NCBI RefSeq assembly: GCF_003633685.1
Contig: NZ_RBKT01000001.1
Location: 6,386,001-6,450,000, forward strand
DNA: 64,000 bases
From: Micromonospora pisi
GTDB taxonomy: Bacteria > Actinomycetota > Actinomycetes > Mycobacteriales > Micromonosporaceae
Direction: 5' to 3'
Shown here: piece after piece, positions 49,002 to 56,449 of the stretch
How the letters are laid out: the number at the start of each line of letters is the position of its first letter
Numbering within the stretch: the first letter of the stretch is position 1
The notes under the pieces: generated by a model
Databases searched by the model: none
What the model was told of the DNA's origin: nothing
The model's input: only the letters and a program-made list of their open reading frames with translations
Position numbers and translations under genes: made by a program

Positions 49002-49469
49002 ATGACCACCCCTGACGGATCGGCCGAAACGGACGTCTGGTTCCCCCACGACGAGGGCCAACTGTCGGCGGAGGACACGCTGGAGGACCGAGGGCTCGAC
49101 GACGCGCTCGACGAGGGCTACTCCCCGCCGGAGAACTACCGGGGCTCGACCGCCTTCGGTGTGACCGCCGAGGAGGCGAGCATCGGTGAGTCGCTCGACC
49201 AGCGGCTCACCCAGGAGGTCCCGGAGCAGGCGACGCCGTGGGACGGCCCGGTGCTCCGTACCGACCTCGACGAGGACGCACTCTCCCGCGAGGCTGACGA
49301 GTTCCTGGATGCCAACGAGGTCGGGGACCTGCGGGCCGGGCGCCTGGTCGCCCCGGACGAGGGCTTGGGACCCGACGTCGACGGTGAGTCGATCGGCAGC
49401 GATGTCGGAATCGCCGGTGGCGGCGCGTCGGCCGAGGAGGCCGCGATGCACATCGTCGAGTTCCCCTGA
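49002..49469 (+). CDS. DUF5709-family acidic protein
   Basis: This 155-residue, very acidic, hydrophilic protein has the features of DUF5709: a DTLEDRGLDDALDEGYSPPE segment near residue 30 and GESLDQRLTQEVPE near residue 66. It is probably largely disordered and has no membrane segment. GAGGAGACACGAC precedes the ATG. The family is common in actinobacteria; I know of no function. Confidence 0.87.
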   Translation: MTTPDGSAETDVWFPHDEGQLSAEDTLEDRGLDDALDEGYSPPENYRGSTAFGVTAEEASIGESLDQRLTQEVPEQATPWDGPVLRTDLDEDALSREADEFLDANEVGDLRAGRLVAPDEGLGPDVDGESIGSDVGIAGGGASAEEAAMHIVEFP

Positions 49470-49605
49470 CCGGTTCGACCCGACCAACCCGACCTGATCC
49501 GACGGGCCGGTGCTGGTGTGACGTGCCCCGCACCGGCCCGTGGGAACTCCAGATCGCGTCCGCACGACCACCTACCGGGTTCCGGAACAGGCGGAAGTGA
49601 GGTCG

Positions 49606-50187
49606 GTGCTCGTGCGGGTCGGACGGATCGTGGCGCGGATGGTGTTGCCGGCGGTAGCCGGGCTCGCCGTACTTCTGGCCGGTGTGCCGGCCGCCGCGCC
49701 GGCCTGGGCGCATTCCCGGCTGCTCGGCACCAACCCGGCCGACGGCACGACCGTGACCAGTCCGGTCGCGGCGGTCCGGCTGACCTTCGACGAACTCGTG
49801 CGGGCCGACCTGAGCACCGTCGTGGTCGAGGACGCGAACCAGCGTCGTTACGCTGACGGGCCGGTCCAGGTGCTCGACCACGAAATGAGCCAGCCGGTGC
49901 ATCCGCTGGGTTCTGGCGACTACCGGGTCGCGTGGCGGGCGATCTCCGCCGACGGGCACCCGGTGCAGGGCGAGTTCCGGTTCAGCGTGGCGCTGCCACC
50001 CGGTCAGGAACCGGCTCCGCCGGTCCAGCCCGCTCCGCCGGTCGAGGCGGCCCCGGTCGGTGCGACCACGACCACACCCGCCGGCCCGGACCGGCGTTGG
50101 TGGTGGGTGGGGGGAGCGGTCGCCCTGGTCGCCGTCGCCGCCGGCCTGATCCGGGTACGGCACGGTCGAGCGGCCCGAACCCGATGA
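49606..50187 (+). CDS. copC: CopC-domain copper-binding protein
   Basis: This 193-residue exported protein has a signal peptide ending at WAHS, so that the mature N-terminal histidine of the CopC fold is a copper ligand. The CopC/YobA beta-barrel (HSRLLGTNPADGTTVTSPVAAVRLTFDE ... YRVAWRAISADGHPVQGEFRF) is followed by a Pro/Thr-rich linker and a C-terminal membrane helix. The start is uncertain among in-frame GTGs at 49597, 49606 and 49612; GGAAG at 49592 suits 49606. It overlaps copD by 4 bases (ATGA), so both act together in copper handling. Confidence 0.88.
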   Translation: MLVRVGRIVARMVLPAVAGLAVLLAGVPAAAPAWAHSRLLGTNPADGTTVTSPVAAVRLTFDELVRADLSTVVVEDANQRRYADGPVQVLDHEMSQPVHPLGSGDYRVAWRAISADGHPVQGEFRFSVALPPGQEPAPPVQPAPPVEAAPVGATTTTPAGPDRRWWWVGGAVALVAVAAGLIRVRHGRAARTR

Positions 50188-52223
50188 GCGGCCCAGGTGC
50201 ACCGGAGATCCGTGCCGTTGCCGCTCCGGTCTCCGCTGGCGCCGGTGGGCGGCGCTGGTGGTTGCCGGCCGCCGTCGGGGTAGCGGCACTGGCCGTGCTC
50301 CTGCTGGCGCTGCGGCTCGGCGGGGCGGTGGAGAGCACCGCGATCGCCGGACTGCCCGACCCGGGCCCGGTCACCCGCTGGGGGCTGCCCCTGCTGCGGC
50401 TGGTCCTGGACGGGTTCGCCACCGTCACCGTCGGTCTGCTGCTCACGGCCGCCTTCCTACTTCCCGGCGACCGGGGCAGTGTGTCACCGCGCGGTTACCT
50501 GCTGCTTCGTCGGGTGACCGGCTGCGCGATCGGCTGGGCGTTCTCGGCAGCCGCCATGCTCGTACTGACCGTCTCCGACCTGCTCGGGCAGCCGATCGGC
50601 CAGGTGCGTTCCGCCACCGTCCTCAGTTTCGCCACCTCGATCAGCCAGGGGCGGGCGCTGGCATTGCAGGCCGGGCTGGCGCTGCTGCTCGCCGTACTGT
50701 CCAGGGCCGGGGTATCCCGGACACTGGCCGCGACCATGGCCGTACTGGCGCTGGTCGCGGTGCTGCCACCGGCGTTCACCGGGCACGCGGCCGGCGCCGG
50801 CAACCATCAACTGGCGGTGACCAGCCTGGCCCTGCACGTACTGGCCGCCACCGTCTGGCTCGGCGGCCTGGTCGGGCTGCTTTCGGTACGGAGCGGGCGG
50901 TTGCTGGCCGACGCGGCGGCGCGGTACAGCCGGCTCGCCCTGGCCTGCTTCGTCCTGGTGGCCGTGAGCGGGCTGACCAACGCCTGGGTACGGCTGGGGG
51001 AGTGGAACCAGCTCTGGCACTCCAGCTACGGGTCCCTGCTGCTCGGAAAGATCGCCGCGCTGCTGCTCCTGGGCGGGCTCGGTGCCCTCCACCGGGCCCG
51101 TACGCTGCCGGCCCTGCGGGCCGGAACGGCGGGGGCGTTCGTCCGGCTGGCCGCCGGCGAGGTGGTCGTCTTCGCGGCCACGTTCGGTCTGGCCGTGGCG
51201 CTGTCCCGCAGCCCGACCCCGGTTCCGGACAACCCGGTCGAGCCCGATCCGCTGGTCGAGCTGCTCGGCTTCGGGCTGCCACCGGCGCCGACGGCGGCAC
51301 GGATGCTCGGCGACGTACTGCCGGACATGTTCTTCCTGACCCTGACCGGGTTCGGGATCGCCGCGTACCTGATCGGTGTGTATCGACTGCGCCGCGCGGG
51401 CCACCTGTGGCCGTGGTCGCGGACCGCGAGCTGGCTGGCCGGGCTGCTGCTGCTCGCCGCGATCACCAACCTCGGCGTCGCCCGGTACGCGTACCTGCTC
51501 TTCAGCGTGCACATGGTCCAGCACATGGTGCTCTCCATGGCGGTGCCGATCCTGCTCGTCGGCGGGGCGCCGGTCACGCTCGCCCTGCGGGCGCTGCGCC
51601 GACCCGCCGACCCCGAGGTGCGTGGCGCCCGGGAGTGGTTGCTGATCCTGATCCACAGTCGGGCGTTGCGGGTGCTGACCCATCCGTTGATCGCTCTCGG
51701 CATCTATGTCGCCAGCCTCTATGGGCTCTATTTCAGTGGGCTGCTCGGCACCCTGATGCGTTACCACCTGGGGCACCTGGCGATGCTCACCCACTTCGTG
51801 CTCGCCGGTTACCTGCTCTTCTGGGTGCTGATCGGGATCGACCCCGGCCGGCGGCGGCTGCCCCAGCCTCTGCTCGTGGTGATCCACTTCGCGGCGATGA
51901 TCTTTCACGCCTTCCTCGGTGTGATCCTGATGCAGTCGACCACGGTCATCGCCCCGGACTGGTACAGCTCCGTACACCCGGACTGGGCCGGCACGCTCCT
52001 CGCCGACCAGCACCTCGGCGCCGGCATCGCCTGGGCGTTCGGTGAGGTACCGGCGGTGATCGTGATGGCTCTGCTGGTCCGGCAGTGGATCCGGGCGGAC
52101 GAGCGGGAGCAGGCCCGGCTCGACCGTGCCGCCGACCGGGCGCGGGCGAGCGGCGAGGAGGACGAACTCGCCCGCTACAACGCCTTCCTGGCCGAGGCGG
52201 CCCGTCACGACACGCGCCGGTAG
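50184..52223 (+). CDS. CopD / CtaG fusion membrane protein
   Basis: This 679-residue polytopic membrane protein has two parts. Residues about 10-360 are a CopD copper-resistance permease-like domain (for example AATVWLGGLVGLLSV and RYSRLALACFVLVAVSGLTNAW). Residues about 375-640 are a caa3-type cytochrome oxidase assembly CtaG-like domain (MVQHMVLSMAVPILLVGGAPVTLALRAL, FHAFLGVILM, conserved His in loops). Fused CopD-CtaG proteins occur in actinobacteria and probably deliver copper to cytochrome oxidase. The tail is charged. It begins at ATG 50184, overlapping copC. A palindromic element follows 13 bases after the stop. Confidence 0.9.
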   Translation: MSGPGAPEIRAVAAPVSAGAGGRRWWLPAAVGVAALAVLLLALRLGGAVESTAIAGLPDPGPVTRWGLPLLRLVLDGFATVTVGLLLTAAFLLPGDRGSVSPRGYLLLRRVTGCAIGWAFSAAAMLVLTVSDLLGQPIGQVRSATVLSFATSISQGRALALQAGLALLLAVLSRAGVSRTLAATMAVLALVAVLPPAFTGHAAGAGNHQLAVTSLALHVLAATVWLGGLVGLLSVRSGRLLADAAARYSRLALACFVLVAVSGLTNAWVRLGEWNQLWHSSYGSLLLGKIAALLLLGGLGALHRARTLPALRAGTAGAFVRLAAGEVVVFAATFGLAVALSRSPTPVPDNPVEPDPLVELLGFGLPPAPTAARMLGDVLPDMFFLTLTGFGIAAYLIGVYRLRRAGHLWPWSRTASWLAGLLLLAAITNLGVARYAYLLFSVHMVQHMVLSMAVPILLVGGAPVTLALRALRRPADPEVRGAREWLLILIHSRALRVLTHPLIALGIYVASLYGLYFSGLLGTLMRYHLGHLAMLTHFVLAGYLLFWVLIGIDPGRRRLPQPLLVVIHFAAMIFHAFLGVILMQSTTVIAPDWYSSVHPDWAGTLLADQHLGAGIAWAFGEVPAVIVMALLVRQWIRADEREQARLDRAADRARASGEEDELARYNAFLAEAARHDTRR

Positions 52224-52235
52224 CGCGTGGCGTTA

Positions 52236-52281
52236 GGAAGGGGCCCTTCCTCTACCGGAAACGATAGGAAGGGGCCCTTCC
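52236..52281. repeat. GGAAGGGGCCC-family double palindrome
   Basis: GGAAGGGGCCCTTCC (52236-52250), spacer TCTACCGGAAACGATA (52251-52266) and GGAAGGGGCCCTTCC (52267-52281), in the gap between the copD-ctaG stop and the convergent anti-sigma gene, whose stop begins 3 bases later. It may serve as a bidirectional terminator. Confidence 0.9.
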
Positions 52282-52284
52282 TTC

Positions 52285-53052
52285 TCAGGCGGCGCGGTGG
52301 GTGTCGTGGCGGGCGTGCGCGGGGCGGGGACCGGGGTGGGAGCGGACCAGCCGCAGCGGCGGCATCGGGGCGGCTTCCTCGGCGTCGAAGCTGGCCCGCC
52401 AGCGGGACGGCCCGGAATCGTGCTGCCGGGGCGGTTCGCCGGGGTCGAGCGCCGGCCGGGTCAGGGCGAGGATGATCAGGTAGCCGGCCACGATGAAACC
52501 GTGGCTGAGGATCCGGCTCACGTCCACCCGGCCGACGATCATGTCGTTCGCCGAGAGCAGGGTGAGCACCGCCACGAAGGCGGTGAGGGTGGGCAGGATC
52601 CCGACCGGCCGGGTACGCCGCAGCGCGATCCAGCCGAAGCCGGCGCCGATGGCCACGTTCCAGGCGGCCGACTCGTGCCAGAGGTGGTTGGCCGGGACCG
52701 TGGTCCCGGTCAGGTCGTGCAGGTGCTGGGTGCCCGCGATGCCGGCGATCTGTGCCGCTCCGAGGACGAACTGCACCGCCCCGAGCACCCCCAACAGGAC
52801 GCGCAGCGTGATCGCCAGGCGCAGCCGGCCGGGGCCGGGTGCCGCCGCGAGCAGCCGTTCGTCGAGTTCGCCTTGGGCGCTGACCACGCTGGTCCGGGCC
52901 AGTCGGGTCACCGTGGCGGCGGCATCCATCCACGAGCGGCATTCCGCGCATTCGCCGAGATGCCGCTCCACGACGTGCCGCTCGGCCGGATCATCCTCGC
53001 CGTCCAGCCACGCCGAGAGCGCCTCCCGGTACTGTTCGCACCCCACACTCAT
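52285..53052 (-). CDS. zinc-finger (zf-HC2) membrane anti-sigma-like protein
   Basis: This 255-residue protein has an N-terminal anti-sigma zinc finger (CEQYREALSAWLDGE...ERHLGECAECRSW, the H-x3-C-x2-C ZAS motif) followed by several membrane helices (about 80-200). In ZAS anti-sigma factors a cytoplasmic finger holds the ECF sigma until a membrane or redox signal arrives. It is divergent from the ECF sigma gene 159 bases away and is probably its partner. It is convergent with copC-copD. GGGAAC-type sequences upstream suggest control by the ECF sigma itself. The C-terminal 45 residues are hydrophilic. Confidence 0.85.
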   Translation of the reverse strand: MSVGCEQYREALSAWLDGEDDPAERHVVERHLGECAECRSWMDAAATVTRLARTSVVSAQGELDERLLAAAPGPGRLRLAITLRVLLGVLGAVQFVLGAAQIAGIAGTQHLHDLTGTTVPANHLWHESAAWNVAIGAGFGWIALRRTRPVGILPTLTAFVAVLTLLSANDMIVGRVDVSRILSHGFIVAGYLIILALTRPALDPGEPPRQHDSGPSRWRASFDAEEAAPMPPLRLVRSHPGPRPAHARHDTHRAA

Positions 53053-53100
53053 ATTGTCGGTCCCCGGCTCCGTCGAGTTCCCGTGAAGCGTCGAGTTTCC
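53052..53100 (-). promoter_or_regulatory. candidate ECF-sigma promoter(s) of the anti-sigma gene
   Basis: On the minus strand GGAAACTCGAC and GGGAACTCGAC occur as an 18-base-spaced direct repeat. From GGGAAC (53082-53077) a 16-base spacer leads to CCGACA, then the ATG. GGAAC with a downstream CGAC is the general form of ECF promoters. A short leader or leaderless transcript would follow. Confidence 0.35.
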
Positions 53101-53211
53101 GCCGCGGACGCCGCTGCGCCGTCAAGACGCCGCTGCCAACACGGATGAGGACGCCCTTTCCATGGTGATGCCGCAACCCTAACCGGGGGCCCGGCAGGTT
53201 AACCTTCCCCT

Positions 53212-53784
53212 ATGCCTGCGACCGGGTCCGAGGACGACGAGATCACCCGCTGGGCGTTGGCCGCGAAGGCCGGCGACCGGACCGCGGCTGGTGCTTTCAT
53301 CCGGGCCACCCAGCGCGACGTGCACCGATTCGTCAGTCACCTGGCCGGGCCGCAGGAGGCGGAGGATCTGACCCAGGAGACCTATCTGCGGGCGATGCGG
53401 GCGCTGCCCCGGTTCGCGGCCCGGTCGTCCGCGCGGACGTGGCTGTTGGCGATCGCGCGACGGGTCGCGGCGGATCACATCCGCGCGCTGGTCCGTCGTC
53501 CACGCACCACCGAGCTTTCCGACTGGCAGGGCACCGTAGACGCGACCGGGGCCGGGTTCGAGGAGGGCGTCCTGCTCGACCAGTTGTTGCGTACGTTGCC
53601 CCGGGACCGGCGTGAGGCGTTTGTCGCCACCCAGGTGGCGGGGCTGAGTTACGCCGAGGCGGCGCTGGTCTGCGACTGTCCGGTGGGCACCATCCGGTCG
53701 CGGGTGGCGAGGGCGCGGGCGGACCTGGTCGTCGCGATGCGGGAGCAGGGCGGCCCGGAGGGCCGGCTCCGGGTGATCAGCTGA
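53212..53784 (+). CDS. ECF sigma factor (SigC-like)
   Basis: This 190-residue sigma factor has region 2 (about 25-90, DLTQETYLRAMRALPRFAARSS and WLLAIARRVAADHIR) and region 4 (about 125-180, LPRDRREAFVATQVAGLSYAEAALVCDCPVGTIRSRVARARADL). It resembles the SigC group of actinobacteria. TAACCT lies 6 bases before the ATG (leaderless). The divergent zf-HC2 gene encodes its likely anti-sigma, and copC/copD lie just beyond, which suggests a copper- or redox-linked regulon. In Mycobacterium tuberculosis SigC has been linked to copper acquisition. Confidence 0.92.
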   Translation: MPATGSEDDEITRWALAAKAGDRTAAGAFIRATQRDVHRFVSHLAGPQEAEDLTQETYLRAMRALPRFAARSSARTWLLAIARRVAADHIRALVRRPRTTELSDWQGTVDATGAGFEEGVLLDQLLRTLPRDRREAFVATQVAGLSYAEAALVCDCPVGTIRSRVARARADLVVAMREQGGPEGRLRVIS

Positions 53785-53947
53785 CCCGACGGCCGTCGGC
53801 GTAGCCGGGGACGGGTGTGGTGTCGGCGCGGACCCGTACCGGCTCCCATCGAAGATCAACGAAATCGCTCCGCAACAACATTTCGCTTCGGCGGTAACAC
53901 TCCGCGCAGAGACTCGGCGTCCCACGGTTCTTTCGACAGGGGGACGT

Positions 53948-55570
53948 ATGAGCCACCACACGCAACCCGTGAACCATTCCGCGCGACCCGCCCTCGACCG
54001 GCGTGGGTTCCTGCGCGCCGTCGGCGCCAGCGGTGGTGCCGGCGCGATGCTCGCCACCATGGGCGCGCTCGGACTCGCGCCGACCGCCGCGTCCGCCGCA
54101 CCCGCGTTCCGCGCACCGGCGCGATCCGACTTCACCCTGAGCGGCCGGTCCGGTGCCCGGGTGGTCATCCTCGGCGGCGGTGTCGCCGGCCTCGCCACCG
54201 CGTACGAACTGGGCAAGGCGGGATACGACTGCACGATCCTGGAGGCGCGCGCGGTCGCCGGCGGGCGGAACCTGACCATCCGGGGCGGCAGCGTCGAGAC
54301 CGACCTGGACGGGCGGACGCAGAAGGCGAAGTTCTCCGACGGGACCTACTTCAACGCCGGCCCCGGCCGGTTGGCACAGTGGATGGTCACCCTGGACTAC
54401 TGCCGCGAGCTGGGGGTGCCGATCGAGGTCTTCACCAACGCCAACGCCGACGCCCGGATCTACAACGAGTCCACCGGCATGACCTCCGCCCAGCGCTACC
54501 GCACCGCCAGGGCGGACGTGTACGGCTACGTCTCCGAACTGCTCGCCAAGGCGACCGACCAGGGCGCGTTGGATGCCCGGCTCACCGCCGAGGACAAACA
54601 GCGCCTGCTGTCGTTCCTGCAGAGCTTCGGGGCGATCGGTGGACGTACCAACGGTTGGGCGTACACCGGGACGAACCGGCGGGGGTACGCCGCCTACCCG
54701 GGGGCCGGCAACGACGCGGGCACCCCGCTCGGTGCCCCGCCGCCGCTGTCGGACGTCTTCGCCAGCAACGTCGGGCGCTACTTCTCCTTCGAGCTCGGCT
54801 ATGACCAGGCGATGCTGATGTTCCAGCCGGTCGACGGGATGGACGCGATCCCGCGCGCCCTGACCCGGGCGGTCGGCGGCCATCGGGTGCGCCTCGGGGC
54901 GGAGGTCACCGGCGTGACCAACCTGGGCGGTGAGGTCGAGGTGACCTACCGGCAGGGCCGGCACGAGAGGTCGATCCGGGCCGACTACTGCGTGGCCACG
55001 CTGCCGCCGCAGCTGATGGCCCGGGTGCCGCACAATCTCGGTACCAACGTGACCGCCGCGTTGAGCGGCTTCCCGGCCACCGCCTCCGGGAAGATCGGAC
55101 TGGAGTACCGCAGCCGTTGGTGGGAGACGGACGAGCGGATCTACGGCGGCATCACCGAGACCGATCTCGACCTCGCCCACATCTGGTACCCGTCGTACGG
55201 CTTCCACGGTAGGCGGGGTCTGATCGTCGGTTACTACAACACCGGCGCGAACGCCCGTACGTACAGCGCGCTCACGCCGGCCGGGCGGGAGGCGCGGGCG
55301 GTCGCCCAGGGGGTGAAGATCCACGGGGAGAAGTACCGGACCGAGTTGGCCACCTCCTTCTCCCATGCCTGGGACCGGACGCGTTACCTGGAGGGGGCCT
55401 GGACCTCGCCACCGCACGGCACGGCCGGGTACAACCTGCTGTTGCAGCCGGCGGGGCGGGTCTATTTCGCCGGTGACTGGCTGAGTCACGAGACCGCCTG
55501 GCAGCACGGTGCGTTTGTCTCCGCCCGGTCGGTGGTGACCGCGCTGCACCAGCGGGTGATGTCGAGCTGA
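53948..55570 (+). CDS. Tat-exported flavin amine/L-amino-acid oxidase
   Basis: This 540-residue flavoprotein of the monoamine/L-amino-acid oxidase family has a twin-arginine signal (DRRGFLRAVGA at residues 17-27, cleavage near ASAAP), so it is exported folded with FAD. The FAD site is GGGVAGLATAYEL...CTILEARAVAGGR (about 76-107), and the C-terminal FAD motif is YFAGDWLSHETAWQHGAFVSARS. The substrate-domain GYDQAMLMFQPVDGMDAIPRAL is typical of L-amino-acid oxidases. GGGGG lies close to the ATG. It makes H2O2 and ammonia outside the cell from amines or amino acids. No operon partner is apparent. Confidence 0.92.
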   Translation: MSHHTQPVNHSARPALDRRGFLRAVGASGGAGAMLATMGALGLAPTAASAAPAFRAPARSDFTLSGRSGARVVILGGGVAGLATAYELGKAGYDCTILEARAVAGGRNLTIRGGSVETDLDGRTQKAKFSDGTYFNAGPGRLAQWMVTLDYCRELGVPIEVFTNANADARIYNESTGMTSAQRYRTARADVYGYVSELLAKATDQGALDARLTAEDKQRLLSFLQSFGAIGGRTNGWAYTGTNRRGYAAYPGAGNDAGTPLGAPPPLSDVFASNVGRYFSFELGYDQAMLMFQPVDGMDAIPRALTRAVGGHRVRLGAEVTGVTNLGGEVEVTYRQGRHERSIRADYCVATLPPQLMARVPHNLGTNVTAALSGFPATASGKIGLEYRSRWWETDERIYGGITETDLDLAHIWYPSYGFHGRRGLIVGYYNTGANARTYSALTPAGREARAVAQGVKIHGEKYRTELATSFSHAWDRTRYLEGAWTSPPHGTAGYNLLLQPAGRVYFAGDWLSHETAWQHGAFVSARSVVTALHQRVMSS

Positions 55571-55625
55571 GCGCGATCGCCACGGACGCTCCGGGACGGG
55601 GCGTCGGGGTGGTGCGGGGCCGGGC

Positions 55626-56321
55626 TCAGGAGAGCCGCTGCCGGGCCCGCTCCAGGTGGGCTCCCATCGCGGCGTACGCGGCATCGGGGTCACCGGCGAC
55701 GACCGCGGCGGCGATGTCCCGGTGTTCGGCGACCGTCGCGCTCCCCAACGGGGTGCTGTAACGGCGCCGGAACAGGTGCAGGTGACAGTGCGTACGGGCG
55801 AAGGCGTTCAGCAGGTGCTGGTTGCCGGCGAGTTCGGCGATCAGCCGGTGGAACCGGTCGTCGTGTCCGGCGAGGTCCTGGTAGTCGGCGTAGCTGTCGC
55901 CGTCCGGTAGTTCACCGACCGAGTCGATCTCGGCCCGGAGCCGGACCACGCCGGCGTCGTCGCGGTGCCGCGCGGCGCGGGCGGCGGCCCAGGGCTCGAT
56001 CAGGGTGCGGAACTCGAACAGGTCGTCGATCTCGGCGAGTGTGAGGATCGGGGTGACCGAATACCCGCGTAGCGGCTCCTTGCGTGCCAGGCCCTCGGAC
56101 TCCAGCCGGACCAGGGTCTCGCGGATCGGGGTGGACGAGACCCGCAGGTCGCGGGCCAGCTGGTCGATGCTCAACCGGCCCTGCGGGGGAATCACGTGGT
56201 CCATGATGAGCCGCTTGATCGCCTGGTAGACGTCCTCGGTCAGGGTCTGTCGTGCGGGCAGCGGGGCGAGCGTGCCTGGTCCGGCCGGTTTTCCGGTGGC
56301 GCCGACCGGAGTGCTGACCAT
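55626..56321 (-). CDS. FadR-subfamily GntR regulator
   Basis: This 231-residue regulator has a winged helix at about 20-85 (LTEDVYQAIKRLIMDHVIPPQGRLSIDQLARDLRVSSTPIRETLVRLESEGLA) and an FCD ligand domain at about 95-225 with the metal-site histidines (RFHRLIAEL, AEHRDIAAAV). GGGAGACATCG precedes ATG 56321. It is divergent from the S9 peptidase gene. It resembles the GntR protein at 60718-61395 in design (about 230 residues, the same HTH-FCD layout), and the two may be paralogues. Confidence 0.9.
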   Translation of the reverse strand: MVSTPVGATGKPAGPGTLAPLPARQTLTEDVYQAIKRLIMDHVIPPQGRLSIDQLARDLRVSSTPIRETLVRLESEGLARKEPLRGYSVTPILTLAEIDDLFEFRTLIEPWAAARAARHRDDAGVVRLRAEIDSVGELPDGDSYADYQDLAGHDDRFHRLIAELAGNQHLLNAFARTHCHLHLFRRRYSTPLGSATVAEHRDIAAAVVAGDPDAAYAAMGAHLERARQRLS

Positions 56322-56449
56322 CGATGTCTCCCGCCTGGGCGATGAAACTCGTCGATGACGAGGATAGCCGAGCGGCGTCGTCACATCACGGACGGTCGAT
56401 CAAATGTCCGGTAGTGCACGACGAGTTTGTCGAACGGTACGGTGCCTCG

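Noticed and set aside
48814-49005. 63-codon frame ending at the DUF5709 start
   Set aside because: No ribosome site and no recognisable features; treated as intergenic.
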